Source: Saprospiraceae bacterium
GTDB lineage: Bacteria > Bacteroidota > Bacteroidia > Chitinophagales > Saprospiraceae
Direction of reading: 5' to 3'
Assembly: GCA_041392805.1 (NCBI GenBank)
Contig: JAWKLJ010000001.1
Span: 248,001 to 312,000 of the forward strand
DNA length: 64,000 nucleotides
The translations under genes and the position numbers were made by a program. The notes under the pieces were generated by a model. That model made no database searches. It was not told where the DNA came from and saw only the letters and a list, made by a program, of their open reading frames with translations. Shown in pieces: positions 41,696 to 50,958 of the stretch (position 1 is the first letter of the stretch; each line of letters starts with the position of its first letter).

Positions 41696-43312
41696 TTACT
41701 TCACAAAATCAGCTGGATTATTATCCCAGAAAACTTGTGCCCCTACCGTTCCTTTTGAACTGATATTTGCATTCCGATTGATACTATTACTGGGATAAGC
41801 AAAGGACCGAATAAATGGGCCTGGTTGACTAGATAGGTGCAATTGCATGCCATCTGGTTTGCCCGTTCTGCGATAGGCATTGTAGGCTTCCATTCCATTA
41901 CCAAATAATGCGATGTAATATTCTTTGACGATAATATTCAGACGAGCATCATCCGTGGTTGCGGCATTATAATTGGTCATCACTTCGTCTACATAAGCCG
42001 CTACATCATCGACTGAGGGTGCTAAGTCTTTATCTGTCACTGCCGGACCAAAGTTTAAAACTTTGTCCAATGACTCTTCCACTGCTTGCTTTAACAAATC
42101 AGCTGGATCGCCATCTGTTCCTAGGATTAAAGCCGATTCAGCCAACATGAACTTCACCCAGGAGGATTGCATTAATGGATGGATGCCTGCTCCTTGCAAT
42201 CCGTCGCCAAAGGTTGCCAATTTGCCCTCATCGGCATCAAATTTTCCTCCAACGGGGTACAAACCAAAAACGGTTCTCAATTGGTTGTCAGGAGGAATCC
42301 CATCCTGGTCACCATTATCACGACCCCAGTATCCATTTCCTGCATTACAGAAAACCATGTCGGCGGTGTAATGGCCCGGTTTTGTTTCGACAATACAAGG
42401 TAACTCATTGACATCTGTGGAAATGTTAAGCGTCTGGCGATAGAAGTAATACCGTGTTCTCGGATCGGGTTCGCTTTTATCTGTTAGCAGTAAATCCATG
42501 TAATAATTCGACATATAATCTGCCGCGCCGCCATAATTATCGCCAAAGTATGGATGGCGGCTATCGGGTGTGGTAGTGGTATTGGTGGAAAAAGGAAAAT
42601 CCCAATCTCCACTAGCAGCCTTAATGAGCTTGTCGCCAGCAATCAACGCATTGATTTTACCAGCGGCACCACTGTCAACCAATCGAGTGGTAAGGGCAAG
42701 TTTCAATTTTAGTGAATTTGCCAAGGCAATCCACTTTGCTGCATCGCCTTTGTAAAACAAGTCGTTGGCTGGTGCACCTAAGGATTCCTGACTAAAATCA
42801 TTGATGGCTTGGTCCAAAAGCTCCTCCGCTGCTGCAAATACCGCGGCACCCTCGTCGACTTTAGGGGTAAAATTCTCTGAATCGAGGGCCGTACTCATGG
42901 GTACATCCCCGAAGAAGTCGACTAGAGAAACCAAAGTATAGGCCTCAATGGTACGAGCGATACCCGCATGTATAAACAAACCCTTTTCTTCGGCTAATGG
43001 TATCAGGGTTTTTGCATCACTTAAAATACCGACATAAGCCTGCTCCCACATGTCATCAAAATCCTGTGGTTGGTATGCCGTTTCGTAGGTGCCGGAGCGT
43101 GGCTCCATGGCGACCATACGCACCACCTCCATGCTGTAATCTGTTAATTCAAAAAAGAATTCGTTTAAACCCCATTCAATGCTATTCAACAGGAAGTCGA
43201 CATTAGCAGACTCCGGAGATAAGTTGTTGGGATCTTCCTGTAATTCCAAATCACAGGAACTGACCACAAACAAGCAGCATGTCAATAAAAAAAGATTAAT
43301 AATTTTCTTCAT
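41696..43312 (-). CDS. SusD/RagB-family nutrient-binding outer-membrane lipoprotein
   Basis: A 538-residue lipoprotein, with signal MKKIINLFLLTCCLFVVSSC and lipobox VSSC (Cys20), followed by DLELQEDPNNLSPESANVDF, the typical start of the SusD-like_2 type. TPR-like helices follow (GIARTIEAYTLVSLVDFFGDVPMSTALD; AEELLDQAINDF; AAKWIALANSLKLKLALTTR). A near-C-terminal AYNAYRRTGKPDGMQL segment is also conserved in this type. SusD proteins sit on top of a SusC barrel and capture oligosaccharides or other ligands. It starts 35 bp after susC, as in a standard SusC-SusD operon. The ligand is unknown. Confidence 0.93.
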   Translation of the reverse strand: MKKIINLFLLTCCLFVVSSCDLELQEDPNNLSPESANVDFLLNSIEWGLNEFFFELTDYSMEVVRMVAMEPRSGTYETAYQPQDFDDMWEQAYVGILSDAKTLIPLAEEKGLFIHAGIARTIEAYTLVSLVDFFGDVPMSTALDSENFTPKVDEGAAVFAAAEELLDQAINDFSQESLGAPANDLFYKGDAAKWIALANSLKLKLALTTRLVDSGAAGKINALIAGDKLIKAASGDWDFPFSTNTTTTPDSRHPYFGDNYGGAADYMSNYYMDLLLTDKSEPDPRTRYYFYRQTLNISTDVNELPCIVETKPGHYTADMVFCNAGNGYWGRDNGDQDGIPPDNQLRTVFGLYPVGGKFDADEGKLATFGDGLQGAGIHPLMQSSWVKFMLAESALILGTDGDPADLLKQAVEESLDKVLNFGPAVTDKDLAPSVDDVAAYVDEVMTNYNAATTDDARLNIIVKEYYIALFGNGMEAYNAYRRTGKPDGMQLHLSSQPGPFIRSFAYPSNSINRNANISSKGTVGAQVFWDNNPADFVK

Positions 43313-43347
43313 TATAATTGGCTTTTATAATTTATTAATGACTGGTC

Positions 43348-46300
43348 CTAAAACCTCAATCGCAAACTCGCACCATATCGGCGAACACTAGGACCATTAA
43401 GAAATTCAAACCCTAAACCATTACCGTCCGCCCCAAAGCCTAATGCATCTGTATCAACATTGGTATACTTAGGTAAATTAATGGCATTATACCAAAGGTT
43501 TTGGCCACTTAAGGAGATTAACACCTCGCCAAAAGGCGTCTTTGCTATCATTGATTTGGGCAACGCATAAGAAATCGTGACATCCCTAATCCGAATGGTT
43601 GTGGCGTCATAAACGCTGGTCTCATCCGGGCCAAAACCGAAGTTATCAAAGTAAAGATTAGTGGCTGTGATCATGGTCGTATTAGGTGTACCGTCAGCAG
43701 TTACCCCATCTAATACAAAAGCTTGGGTTCTGTCAAAATCGGTATCTTTGGACAAGCCACGGGCCAATAATGCCTCCGCCGTTCCTGAGAAAATATCACC
43801 ACCATGGCGATACTCCAGTTGAGCCGACAAAGTCACTCCCTTATAGGTCATGGTACTGGTGAGAGAAGTAGTAAAATCAGGATGAGGATTTCCGATGACC
43901 TGGATTTCATCATCTATGGAATAGTATCCATCATTATCAATAATTGGCCTGCCTTGTGCATCTCGCTCAATTGCCGACCCCTTCATGATACCATAAATTT
44001 CCCCCTCAATGGCAAAATTACCTTGGTTGGTAAAGCCAGCAATTCGCACTTCTTCCAAGTCTTCACCCAAATCCAACACTTTACTGGTATAGGCATAAAA
44101 ATTAGTGTAGAGGTTCCAATTAAAACCGCCTCGTTGGATTGGTGTAAGGTCCAAGCCCAGCTCAATACCCCGGTTCTGAATTTCACCAATATTGATCGTC
44201 GTCAAGGTGAATCCCGTAGAAGGATCTAAAGGTGCGTTGGTTATCAAGTCTTTGGTATTACGCTGGTAAAGGGTTAGGTCAATCCCCACGCGATTTTTAA
44301 ACAATTGTGCATCAATCCCAACTTCAAATTCCTTGTGAAGTTCAGGCTTAAGGTTGGGATTACCCAAGGTGGCACCAGCGCCATTATCCTCAAAATAAGT
44401 ACCATTACTATTGGTTGTAATGACATTACCTACCCGGTCTATAAACTGTCGAGCGTTCGAGGAAAGTGTACTGCGGGTGCTGTATGGACTAGGAAATCCA
44501 GCAGATGTACCATAACCTACCCGAAGTTTGAGGTAATTTAAGACGTTGGATGGTCCCATCAACTCGGTAGGGATAAAGGAAACACTGGCACTTGGATAGA
44601 ATAGGTTATTATTCTCTTTCTCTACCGTTGAAGACCAATCATTTCTCCCTGATAGGTTTAGGTAAAGGTAATTTTTGTAATCAAGCGTAACGGAAGCATA
44701 TCCAGCAACCAATCTTTCCAAAGATCGACTTTGGATGTCTAACCCTGAAAGGCCATTGACAGAAGAATGGTTAGTAAAATTGGAGTGCTCAATAAAACCG
44801 AATACCAACTGATTGGTACTCTCAATACCATCGCGGCTAAAATCGTCTTCGCGAAAGTTGAAACCAGCTGTCACGTTGAGGTCCAAACCAGCCGAAATTT
44901 CTTCAAAATTGGCAGAAGCAAAGGCATTGTGATCCCAAATGGTATTGACAATATCGGTTGTCCGATACATCCCATTGTTGATCGCTGCATAGTCATTACT
45001 AGCCAGGCCAATTCGATTGACAATATATTCTTGCCTTTCTGTATACGTATCAATACCCAAACGATAGGTTAGGTTCAGCCACCTGAGAGGATTGTAAGTC
45101 AATGCCGTTTGGCCAAATACCCGATTCACCAGGCTGGAATTTTTGGCATATTTTGCTGTCCATCGCGGGTTGAGAATGTCATTACCGCTGCGGTAGTACA
45201 CGGGGCGGTTATCTGCGGGCGCCTCAAATGGCAGCCCCATCAAGTCTATCCCTCTTGGTACATAAAAAACATCAGAAAAAACGGATAAACCACCGCCTGC
45301 AAAAATCCCACTTCCATCGCCATAACTAATAGGAGGGGTTTCAAAGTCTGTTTTCACAAAATTAATCGTGCTACTCAAGGTTAGGTTGTTGGCCAATTCC
45401 ATTCTACCGCCTATCCCAATATTAATTTTACCAACCCGGTTTCCGGGCAAAAAGCCTTCATCTTCCGTATAGCCAAAGGTTCCGCTAAAGGAAGCCTTAT
45501 CCGTACCTCCCTGTATATTGAGTGAAGTATTTGACACATAGCCTTTTTTGAAAAAAGCTTCCGTACTTTCAAAATTTTGATAATTGTAGCGCTGGCCAAC
45601 AAATTCCGGAAATTGAGATTTGAGGGAAGGGTCGGTCAATTGATCCAGTGGATGACGTACCTGACCATTGGCATCAACTCCGCGACCACCTCTGGTATTA
45701 AAATTTGGTCCCCAGTTACTAAAGAAGAAACCGAAATTTTGGTGGAATCCACCACCATAATTGGTTTGGTAATCCGGCAAAGAAGCTATTTCTGTTGAAA
45801 AGTAGGACTGACTCAGGGTAACCGAGGTCTTATCCTTTGCTGCGCCACCTTTGCCATTTTTAGTCGTAATCAACACCACCCCATTTCGGCCCTGTTCGCC
45901 GTAGGTAACGGTGGCACTTAAACCCTTCAAGACACTTATGCTGGCAATATTATTAGGGTCTAAATCCAAAAAGCGACTAGAGGTAGCTTGCCCGCCCTCT
46001 AAAAAATCGTTGTTATTGTTATCCTTATTGGTATTGGTATTAAAAGGAACACCATCTACAATAAAAAGTGGCTGGTTACTCCCCGTTAAGGAAGAATACC
46101 CTCGAATAATAATATTCGTTCCACTACCACTGACCCCACTGGTGGAGGTCACATTTACACCGGCTACCCTCCCCTTAAGCAAGCGGGTAACATCAGATTC
46201 CGATTTTTGGGCAATATCCTCGCCATCTACAATGCCCACAGAATACCCCAAAGCTCTTTTCTCTTTCTGAATACCTTGCGCAGTAACGATTACCTCGTCC

Positions 46301-46596
46301 AAGGCCAGGCCTTCACTTAGTGCGACATCCACTACATCGGATACGCCAATTGTGATTTCTTGTGGTGTGAATCCAGTATAGCTAAAAATCAGCACACTGG
46401 CTCCTTCGGGTAGGGCTAATTGATAGGTACCATCAAAATCTGTAATGGTACCCGTTGTTGTACCTTTTACCAATACGCTAGCACCGATGAGTGGTTCGCC
46501 ACCCGTATCTGTGACGACGCCCCTCAGTGAGCGTTGGGCAAAAGACCAACTCACCAGCATCAACATCAATATCCCAATGATTGAGACTCTTTTCAT
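43348..46596 (-). CDS. SusC/RagA-family TonB-linked outer-membrane protein
   Basis: A 1082-residue TonB-dependent importer. ATG 46596 begins a good signal peptide (MKRVSIIGILMLMLVSWSFA); the frame stays open for 35 more codons upstream without signal features. Domains in order: a carboxypeptidase-regulatory-like domain at about residues 20-100 (LRGVVTDTGGEPLIGASVLV), a TonB plug at about 105-230 (SESDVTRLLKGRVAGVNVTS ... YGEQGRNGVVLITTK), then a 22-strand barrel ending in an aromatic residue (YGASLRLRF). It imports large nutrients across the outer membrane with the SusD lipoprotein encoded next. No adjacent regulator (FecR/anti-sigma or hybrid two-component) is seen in the window. Confidence 0.94.
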   Translation of the reverse strand: MKRVSIIGILMLMLVSWSFAQRSLRGVVTDTGGEPLIGASVLVKGTTTGTITDFDGTYQLALPEGASVLIFSYTGFTPQEITIGVSDVVDVALSEGLALDEVIVTAQGIQKEKRALGYSVGIVDGEDIAQKSESDVTRLLKGRVAGVNVTSTSGVSGSGTNIIIRGYSSLTGSNQPLFIVDGVPFNTNTNKDNNNNDFLEGGQATSSRFLDLDPNNIASISVLKGLSATVTYGEQGRNGVVLITTKNGKGGAAKDKTSVTLSQSYFSTEIASLPDYQTNYGGGFHQNFGFFFSNWGPNFNTRGGRGVDANGQVRHPLDQLTDPSLKSQFPEFVGQRYNYQNFESTEAFFKKGYVSNTSLNIQGGTDKASFSGTFGYTEDEGFLPGNRVGKINIGIGGRMELANNLTLSSTINFVKTDFETPPISYGDGSGIFAGGGLSVFSDVFYVPRGIDLMGLPFEAPADNRPVYYRSGNDILNPRWTAKYAKNSSLVNRVFGQTALTYNPLRWLNLTYRLGIDTYTERQEYIVNRIGLASNDYAAINNGMYRTTDIVNTIWDHNAFASANFEEISAGLDLNVTAGFNFREDDFSRDGIESTNQLVFGFIEHSNFTNHSSVNGLSGLDIQSRSLERLVAGYASVTLDYKNYLYLNLSGRNDWSSTVEKENNNLFYPSASVSFIPTELMGPSNVLNYLKLRVGYGTSAGFPSPYSTRSTLSSNARQFIDRVGNVITTNSNGTYFEDNGAGATLGNPNLKPELHKEFEVGIDAQLFKNRVGIDLTLYQRNTKDLITNAPLDPSTGFTLTTINIGEIQNRGIELGLDLTPIQRGGFNWNLYTNFYAYTSKVLDLGEDLEEVRIAGFTNQGNFAIEGEIYGIMKGSAIERDAQGRPIIDNDGYYSIDDEIQVIGNPHPDFTTSLTSTMTYKGVTLSAQLEYRHGGDIFSGTAEALLARGLSKDTDFDRTQAFVLDGVTADGTPNTTMITATNLYFDNFGFGPDETSVYDATTIRIRDVTISYALPKSMIAKTPFGEVLISLSGQNLWYNAINLPKYTNVDTDALGFGADGNGLGFEFLNGPSVRRYGASLRLRF

Positions 46597-47127
46597 AAAA
46601 CTAGATTTAAGTAAAGAAATAATTTGGTCACCCGTGTTAAGCCAAGTCGGCTTAATACTTGTTTGTTTAAAGCATGGCAGCAGTAGCCCTATCAAAACCA
46701 TAGGGTGTAGCTATTTTTTTGAGCTTCAAACTAATCCGAGGAAAAAGAAGATGATACTAATCCGATAATTAAATCTTTGTCTAGGAAATCACAATACGGG
46801 GCTATGGCATACACTAATACATATTGTTAGCAATGCAAAAAAATGGCTTTACTTTGGTGTCTTTAACCCCAAAACATTAATGAAGTACTATAATAACTAC
46901 TGAGAGTGTTAGGTAAAATTACCTGGTGAGTTTCTTTCAATTAATCCTTGCACTTAAGAAAACGCGCAGAAATGCTTAAATGCTGCGGTAAAGTTAAAAA
47001 AAAGTTAAATGCTTTTTACCAATTTGACATAAATATGGACAAATTTGGCTTTTTCATCCTCCAATTAGGTAATTAGGAGGGCGAAAAGGGAACGGAAAGG
47101 CAGACATGTGCCATTTCGTTTTTTTGA
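46597..47127. other. Region upstream of susC
   Basis: AT-rich, without a supported gene. It should contain the susC promoter, but no box fits TAnnTTTG convincingly on the minus strand. A CCTCC...GGAGG hairpin lies near 47058-47081. Confidence 0.35.
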
Positions 47128-47905
47128 TGGACGCGGAGGTATTGGAGGTGTGGAGATAATGGAGAAAAAGTTGAACCCTCCATTATCTCCACGTCCCAAA
47201 AAAAAGCTAAGCTCCACTGTAATCAAAATGGCAATTAAAATCAAAATCTATGCATGGCGCTTTTTACGCCTTTTTCTACCGATAGTCAATCCCTAAAGGG
47301 ATTCTTTTGGCTTATAGCGCTGAGAAAAAAACCTCCAATAACTCTATAACTCCAATAACTCCACGTCCCAAAAAAAGCCAAGCTCCACTGTAATCAAAAT
47401 GGCAATTAAAATCAAAATCTATGCATGGCGCTTTTTACGCCTTTTTCTACCGATAGTCAATCCCTAAAGGGATTTTTTTGGCTTGGGACGAGCTATAGCG
47501 CTGAGAAAAAACCTCCATTACCTCTATAACTCCAATACCTCCACGTCCCCAAAAAAAGCTAAGCTCCACTGTAATCAAAATGGCAATTAAAATCAAAATC
47601 TATGCATGGCGCTTTTTACGCCTTTTTCTACCGATAGTCAATCCCTAAAGGGATTCTTTTGGCTTATAGCGCTGAGAAAAAAACCTCCAATAACTCTATA
47701 ACTCCAATAACTCCACGTCCCAAAAAAAACCAAGCTCCACTGTAATCAAAATGGCAATTAAAATCAAAATCCATGCATGGCGCTTTTTACGCCTTTTTCT
47801 ACCGATAGTCAATCCCTAAAGGGATTCTTTTGGCTTGGGACGAGCTATAGCGCTGAAAAAAAACTCCAATAACTCTATAACTCCAATAACTCCACGTCCC
47901 CCCCC
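47128..47905. repeat. Tandem intergenic repeat field (four copies, 171/181 bp)
   Basis: The word GCTCCACTGTAATCAAAATG begins at 47211, 47382, 47563 and 47734, so the period alternates 171, 181, 171 bp. The alternation comes from a 10-bp GGGACGAGCT-type insertion in copies 2 and 4, implying that a ~352-bp dimer was duplicated. Each copy includes ATGCATGGCGCTTTTTACGC, a short AATCCCT/AGGGATT hairpin, and a CCTCCAATAACTCTATAAC-like junction ending CCACGTCCC. The left edge holds GGACGCGGAGGTATTGGAGG, the same word as in the 11168-11281 repeat. A related inverted copy lies at 56831-57040. No credible protein is encoded. Confidence 0.85.
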
Positions 47906-47917
47906 ATTCGGGGTCGC

Positions 47918-48517
47918 CTATTTCAATTCTTTGATTTTGATATTTCTCCAGCGAACTTTGATTCCTCCCCCGTCGTGGATTTGCAGGGCGACCTGGCCAG
48001 AAGCCTGACCTATTTTTTCATCCTTTAGATGAATCATTTGTTGGCCATTGATCCAGGTTGTTACTTCATCATTGACGACTAGAAGGCGCATCTTATTCCA
48101 TTCTCCCATCTTTAGGGCTTTGTCCAGGGCGGGGTCGGGCTTGATCAGCCAGCCACGGCCATAGGATTCGTAGATGCCACCTGTGTCATGGCCAGGGGGC
48201 GCTACTTCTGCCTGCCAGCCACTTATTTTGGTGCCTTCAATAGAAGAGCGAAAGAAGACGCCACTGTTGCCATTGGCTTCTTGCTGAAACTCTAGCTCAA
48301 GGTCCATGTTTTTATAAGACTTGGTGGTGGCCAAATAACCATAACCTTTGTCCGGCCCACTTTCGCATACCAAATACCCATTATCTACATACCATTTTTC
48401 GGTGCCATAAATCTTCCATCCCGTCAAATCCTGGCCATTAAAGATACTTTGAGTGGTGGTGCAACTGGCCAAACCCATCAAGCCAATTGCTAAAAACATA
48501 ACATATTTCATCCTCAT
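47918..48517 (-). CDS. DUF1080-domain lipoprotein (3-keto-disaccharide hydrolase-like)
   Basis: A 199-residue lipoprotein: MRMKYVMFLAIGLMGLASC has lipobox LASC (Cys19). ATG 48511 (MKYVMF) is an equally possible start. One DUF1080 domain fills the rest: SIFNGQDLTGWKIYGTEKW, ANGNSGVFFRSSIEG, GWQAEVAPPGHDTGGIYESY, GEWNKMRLLVVNDEVTTWIN and GGIKVRWRNIKIKEL. Members fold like concanavalin-type glycan-binding or hydrolytic domains and are common in gene sets for plant or algal glycans. It probably sits on the outer membrane or in the periplasm. It is related to each half of the 461-residue protein at 9779, and like it is followed by a GGACGTGGAG-type repeat. Confidence 0.87.
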   Translation of the reverse strand: MRMKYVMFLAIGLMGLASCTTTQSIFNGQDLTGWKIYGTEKWYVDNGYLVCESGPDKGYGYLATTKSYKNMDLELEFQQEANGNSGVFFRSSIEGTKISGWQAEVAPPGHDTGGIYESYGRGWLIKPDPALDKALKMGEWNKMRLLVVNDEVTTWINGQQMIHLKDEKIGQASGQVALQIHDGGGIKVRWRNIKIKELK

Positions 48518-48595
48518 TTTTGCTAATTTTATACTTGTAAATAAAAGTTGTTTTTCAACCTAATCAAACACCCATTAAAGGGGCATCCAAAATAA

Positions 48596-48711
48596 TAAAT
48601 CCTTTCAACTATTGTTAACTTGAAAGGATTTACCTGCTCAGACAATTTTTGTGGTCAGGTAATGGGCCATAAATAACAACAATAACATAAAGTTTTCAAA
48701 AATTGTCAGAG
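48596..48711. promoter_or_regulatory. Two hairpins in the divergent spacer 48518-48739
   Basis: TAAATCCTTTCAA (48596-48608) is a perfect inverted match to 48620-48632 with an 11-nt loop. Just downstream, CTCAGACAATTTTTG (48637-48651) matches the reverse complement of 48697-48711 at 14 of 15 positions. They occupy the space between the DUF1080 lipoprotein gene and the gene at 48740. They may be operator or leader structures; function is not known. Confidence 0.45.
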
Positions 48712-48739
48712 ATGTAAAAAAAAACAGACATTTGTATGT

Positions 48740-49603
48740 ATGAAAACTAAGAAGTCATTCGTATTAATCCTTTGCTGCATGGCATTGGTAGCACTCTACG
48801 GCCAATTCCCCAGTTGGCACTGCGCAAACCTGGGTGCCAGAATCCACTTGGATGAAAAATTGATCAAGGGAGATTTAACCTTACCAGACTTAAGTTTGGA
48901 GGAGTTTAAATGCCTTGGTGAATTTTATGCCAACCAGGACCTGAAAAACAAAAAGTATCTTTTGCTGGAGAGCAGTTCCCGGCCTCAATATGGTTTTAAT
49001 GGCTATTCCATTTGCTCCTTGGAAAAATACGAGATCACCTACCAGCGAATTGGCGATTTACTGCATGAAAAAACTATTCAGGAAAAAATCTGCGCCTTTA
49101 TTGATCGCTACAATGAGATCGTATTTGCCACTTACCGTAAGCTTATTCCGCCAGAAGAAATGAAAAAGATCCTTGCGCCACCTGCTGTTATCGACCCCTA
49201 CACCCTGAAAGCACGCCTATCGCGACTCAAACTAAAGGAGGAGGCATTGATCCATATCGACCAGCAGAATGATAATAGTATTGTGGTAAAACTGGATGTC
49301 AGGGAATTATTTGAGGGCATTGATATTCCCATTGATCGACTTCGATTTATTGTTATCGATGAAAACACCAATGCCAGGGTTGAACTATCCATGAAGGACC
49401 TTAGCCAAAAGGGGGTCGTTCTACAAACCATTGAAAGTCGCAAAAACTCCATTTACTGGTACGATTTTAGGATTCGTGTAGGGTATGATGCCTTAGCGGA
49501 AGAAGGGCTGGTCGTCAGTTGCGAAAAAACAGAGGATTACTACTTTCATTTTGAACACCTGTCTGTCACGAAAGACTTCAGGTTAATTAACCATGAGCAC
49601 TAA
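48740..49603 (+). CDS. Secreted protein of unknown function
   Basis: A 287-residue protein with a signal peptide (MKTKKSFVLILCCMALVALYG, cleavage before QFPSW). The mature N-terminal region has three Cys (WHCANLG, FKCLGEF, SICSLEK) and a later Cys in EKICAFI and VVSCEKT. A helical middle part (ICAFIDRYNEIVFATYRKLIPPEEMKKIL) is followed by a beta-rich C-terminal domain from about residue 150. There is no T9SS tail or lipobox, so a soluble periplasmic location is likely. A GC-rich hairpin follows the stop by 5 bp. I do not recognise the family. Confidence 0.72.
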   Translation: MKTKKSFVLILCCMALVALYGQFPSWHCANLGARIHLDEKLIKGDLTLPDLSLEEFKCLGEFYANQDLKNKKYLLLESSSRPQYGFNGYSICSLEKYEITYQRIGDLLHEKTIQEKICAFIDRYNEIVFATYRKLIPPEEMKKILAPPAVIDPYTLKARLSRLKLKEEALIHIDQQNDNSIVVKLDVRELFEGIDIPIDRLRFIVIDENTNARVELSMKDLSQKGVVLQTIESRKNSIYWYDFRIRVGYDALAEEGLVVSCEKTEDYYFHFEHLSVTKDFRLINHEH

Positions 49604-49608
49604 AATAA

Positions 49609-49632
49609 ACAGGCTCCCGGGCGGGAGCCTGT
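49609..49632 (+). terminator. Hairpin after the 48740 gene
   Basis: ACAGGCTCCC and GGGAGCCTGT form a perfect 10-bp stem with a 4-nt loop just after the stop codon. A second short hairpin (ACAGC...GCTGT) follows immediately. The T-run expected of a classical intrinsic terminator is absent. Confidence 0.55.
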
Positions 49633-49929
49633 ACAGCCTTTGTGCTGTCATCATTTACGCACTTGCTGGATACGAAACAATTACTTTTAGCAAATAGACC
49701 TTGGATCAGGCTAATATACAGTATTTTCTAACGCACCAAGGTTAGGCGGTATAAGTGGTGGTGGGTGCGCTGAAATACTCTTTTTTCGCAATTGTCGTTC
49801 AAATCCGGCATTAAAGGCGAGATATTGTAACATGAAAATAGTAAAGCCAAATACCTGCGTTTAATTCCGCTTTATTACTTTCTAAAGATATTATATTTTG
49901 ATTAATTTTCAAAATATAAAATTAATTAC
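49633..49929. other. Intergenic space without gene
   Basis: Lies between two convergent secreted-protein genes. It becomes AT-rich toward 49929. No open frame, RNA gene or repeat that I can support. Confidence 0.4.
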
Positions 49930-50619
49930 TTATCGAGCAATTACAATCTTTTGTGATTTCCATTCCTTTTCATTGCTAAAAATAAGCACATACAAACCCG
50001 CAGGATAGTCGCTTAGGTCAATCTCCTCCTGGTTCCTTTTGGGAAAATACCTCAATTGTGTATTGGATAAATTCCGAAGTTCTACATTAAAGGGTTCTTC
50101 TAAAAGTTGTTTGAAATAGATTTTCCCGCTAGTAGGGTTGGGAAAAACCATAATCTCACCCTCTTCTTTGGTGTCTGGCAAACTGGTTAAGGTTATTTCT
50201 CGTACGGGCTTACTGTTCCAAGGACAGAAGTAGCCCACATTATTCACCCAATAATCCACCTCGCTTTCGACATTTGAGAAAGGGCATCCGTCACATACCT
50301 CCACGGCTACTTCGGCCAATTCCCATTTGTCGATGACAAAATGCCAATTAAAACGGTGATCTGCATTAAAATTAAAACCTCCATCCCCTTTGGCGATGGT
50401 ACCAAGGATAAATACGCGTTCTTCATAAGGCTTTTCCATCTCGTTCAATACGGCATTGATCAAAGCAGGTTCCGTTGCCGCTGCAATAAAGGAGGTGTCT
50501 TGCCAAAAGCCTCCTCCACAAAACATATTAAACTGAAAATACCGTGTGGTTTGACTGGAAAGTGGCAGGTTGAAACAGACTAAAAGGAAGAAAAAAGCGA
50601 AAAAATGTGTTTTTTTCAT
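49930..50619 (-). CDS. T9SS-secreted protein with BP74-like N-terminal domain
   Basis: A 229-residue protein: signal peptide MKKTHFFAFFFLLVCFNLPL with cleavage after SSQ. Residues about 25-140 resemble the BP74-type domain: YFQFNMFCGGGFWQDTSFIA, VFILGTIAKGD, NWHFVIDKWELAEVAVEVCD, then VNNVGYFCPWNSKPVREI, with Cys pairs suited to disulfides. The C-terminal ~80 residues (VFPNPTSGKIYFKQL...SDYPAGLYVLIF) are a T9SS type A sorting domain, so it is probably exported to the surface or medium. The domain assignment is by eye and moderate; the sorting domain is clear. A TACTTTTG -7-like box lies about 75 bp upstream. Confidence 0.8.
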   Translation of the reverse strand: MKKTHFFAFFFLLVCFNLPLSSQTTRYFQFNMFCGGGFWQDTSFIAAATEPALINAVLNEMEKPYEERVFILGTIAKGDGGFNFNADHRFNWHFVIDKWELAEVAVEVCDGCPFSNVESEVDYWVNNVGYFCPWNSKPVREITLTSLPDTKEEGEIMVFPNPTSGKIYFKQLLEEPFNVELRNLSNTQLRYFPKRNQEEIDLSDYPAGLYVLIFSNEKEWKSQKIVIAR

Positions 50620-50692
50620 AGATAGCGATTTTAAATTGGATGCAAGTTCAAGAAAATTGACTAAAGGACAAACAGCTTCTTTTAATATGGCT

Positions 50693-50700
50693 CAAAAGTA
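50693..50700 (-). promoter_or_regulatory. -7 box upstream of the BP74-like gene
   Basis: TACTTTTG on the minus strand fits TAnnTTTG. TTTG occurs 14 nt upstream, shorter than the usual 17-20 nt spacing, so the -33 element is uncertain. Confidence 0.35.
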
Positions 50701-50783
50701 AAAATTGTCCTCCCCAAATTGGCAAAAAAAAAATAAATCCTTACTTACATTCTGTGCATCTTTGTAGGATCAATTAGCAATTT

Positions 50784-50944
50784 AGGAACGTTCAAACAAT
50801 AACTTCGACTTTCTGGCTGCCTCTTTTGTGACCATGCTTCGCCAAAAATACTCGCCGTAGCTTAGGCTACGCCTGCGTTTTATGGCTCGCCTAGCCACAA
50901 AATAGCCGACCCATAATTGTCGAACTTATTATTCGAACGTTCCT
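50784..50944. repeat. 161-bp inverted-repeat (MITE-like) element
   Basis: AGGAACGTTCAAACAATAAC at the left (arm 50784-50809) pairs with the reverse complement of 50919-50944, 23 of 26 positions. The interior contains CTCTTTTGT...GCC and GCC...ACAAAATAGCC arms also found in the 39874-39978 repeat, and a central CGTAGC/GCTACG hairpin. It ends 14 bp before the ATG of the SRPBCC gene and may therefore have displaced or supplied its promoter. Confidence 0.65.
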
Positions 50945-50958
50945 TAAAAAATGAAAAA

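Noticed and set aside
47128..47905. Repeat field considered as CRISPR or tRNA cluster
   Set aside because: The whole 171-181-bp unit is conserved, with no variable spacers; no cloverleaf or cas genes are present.
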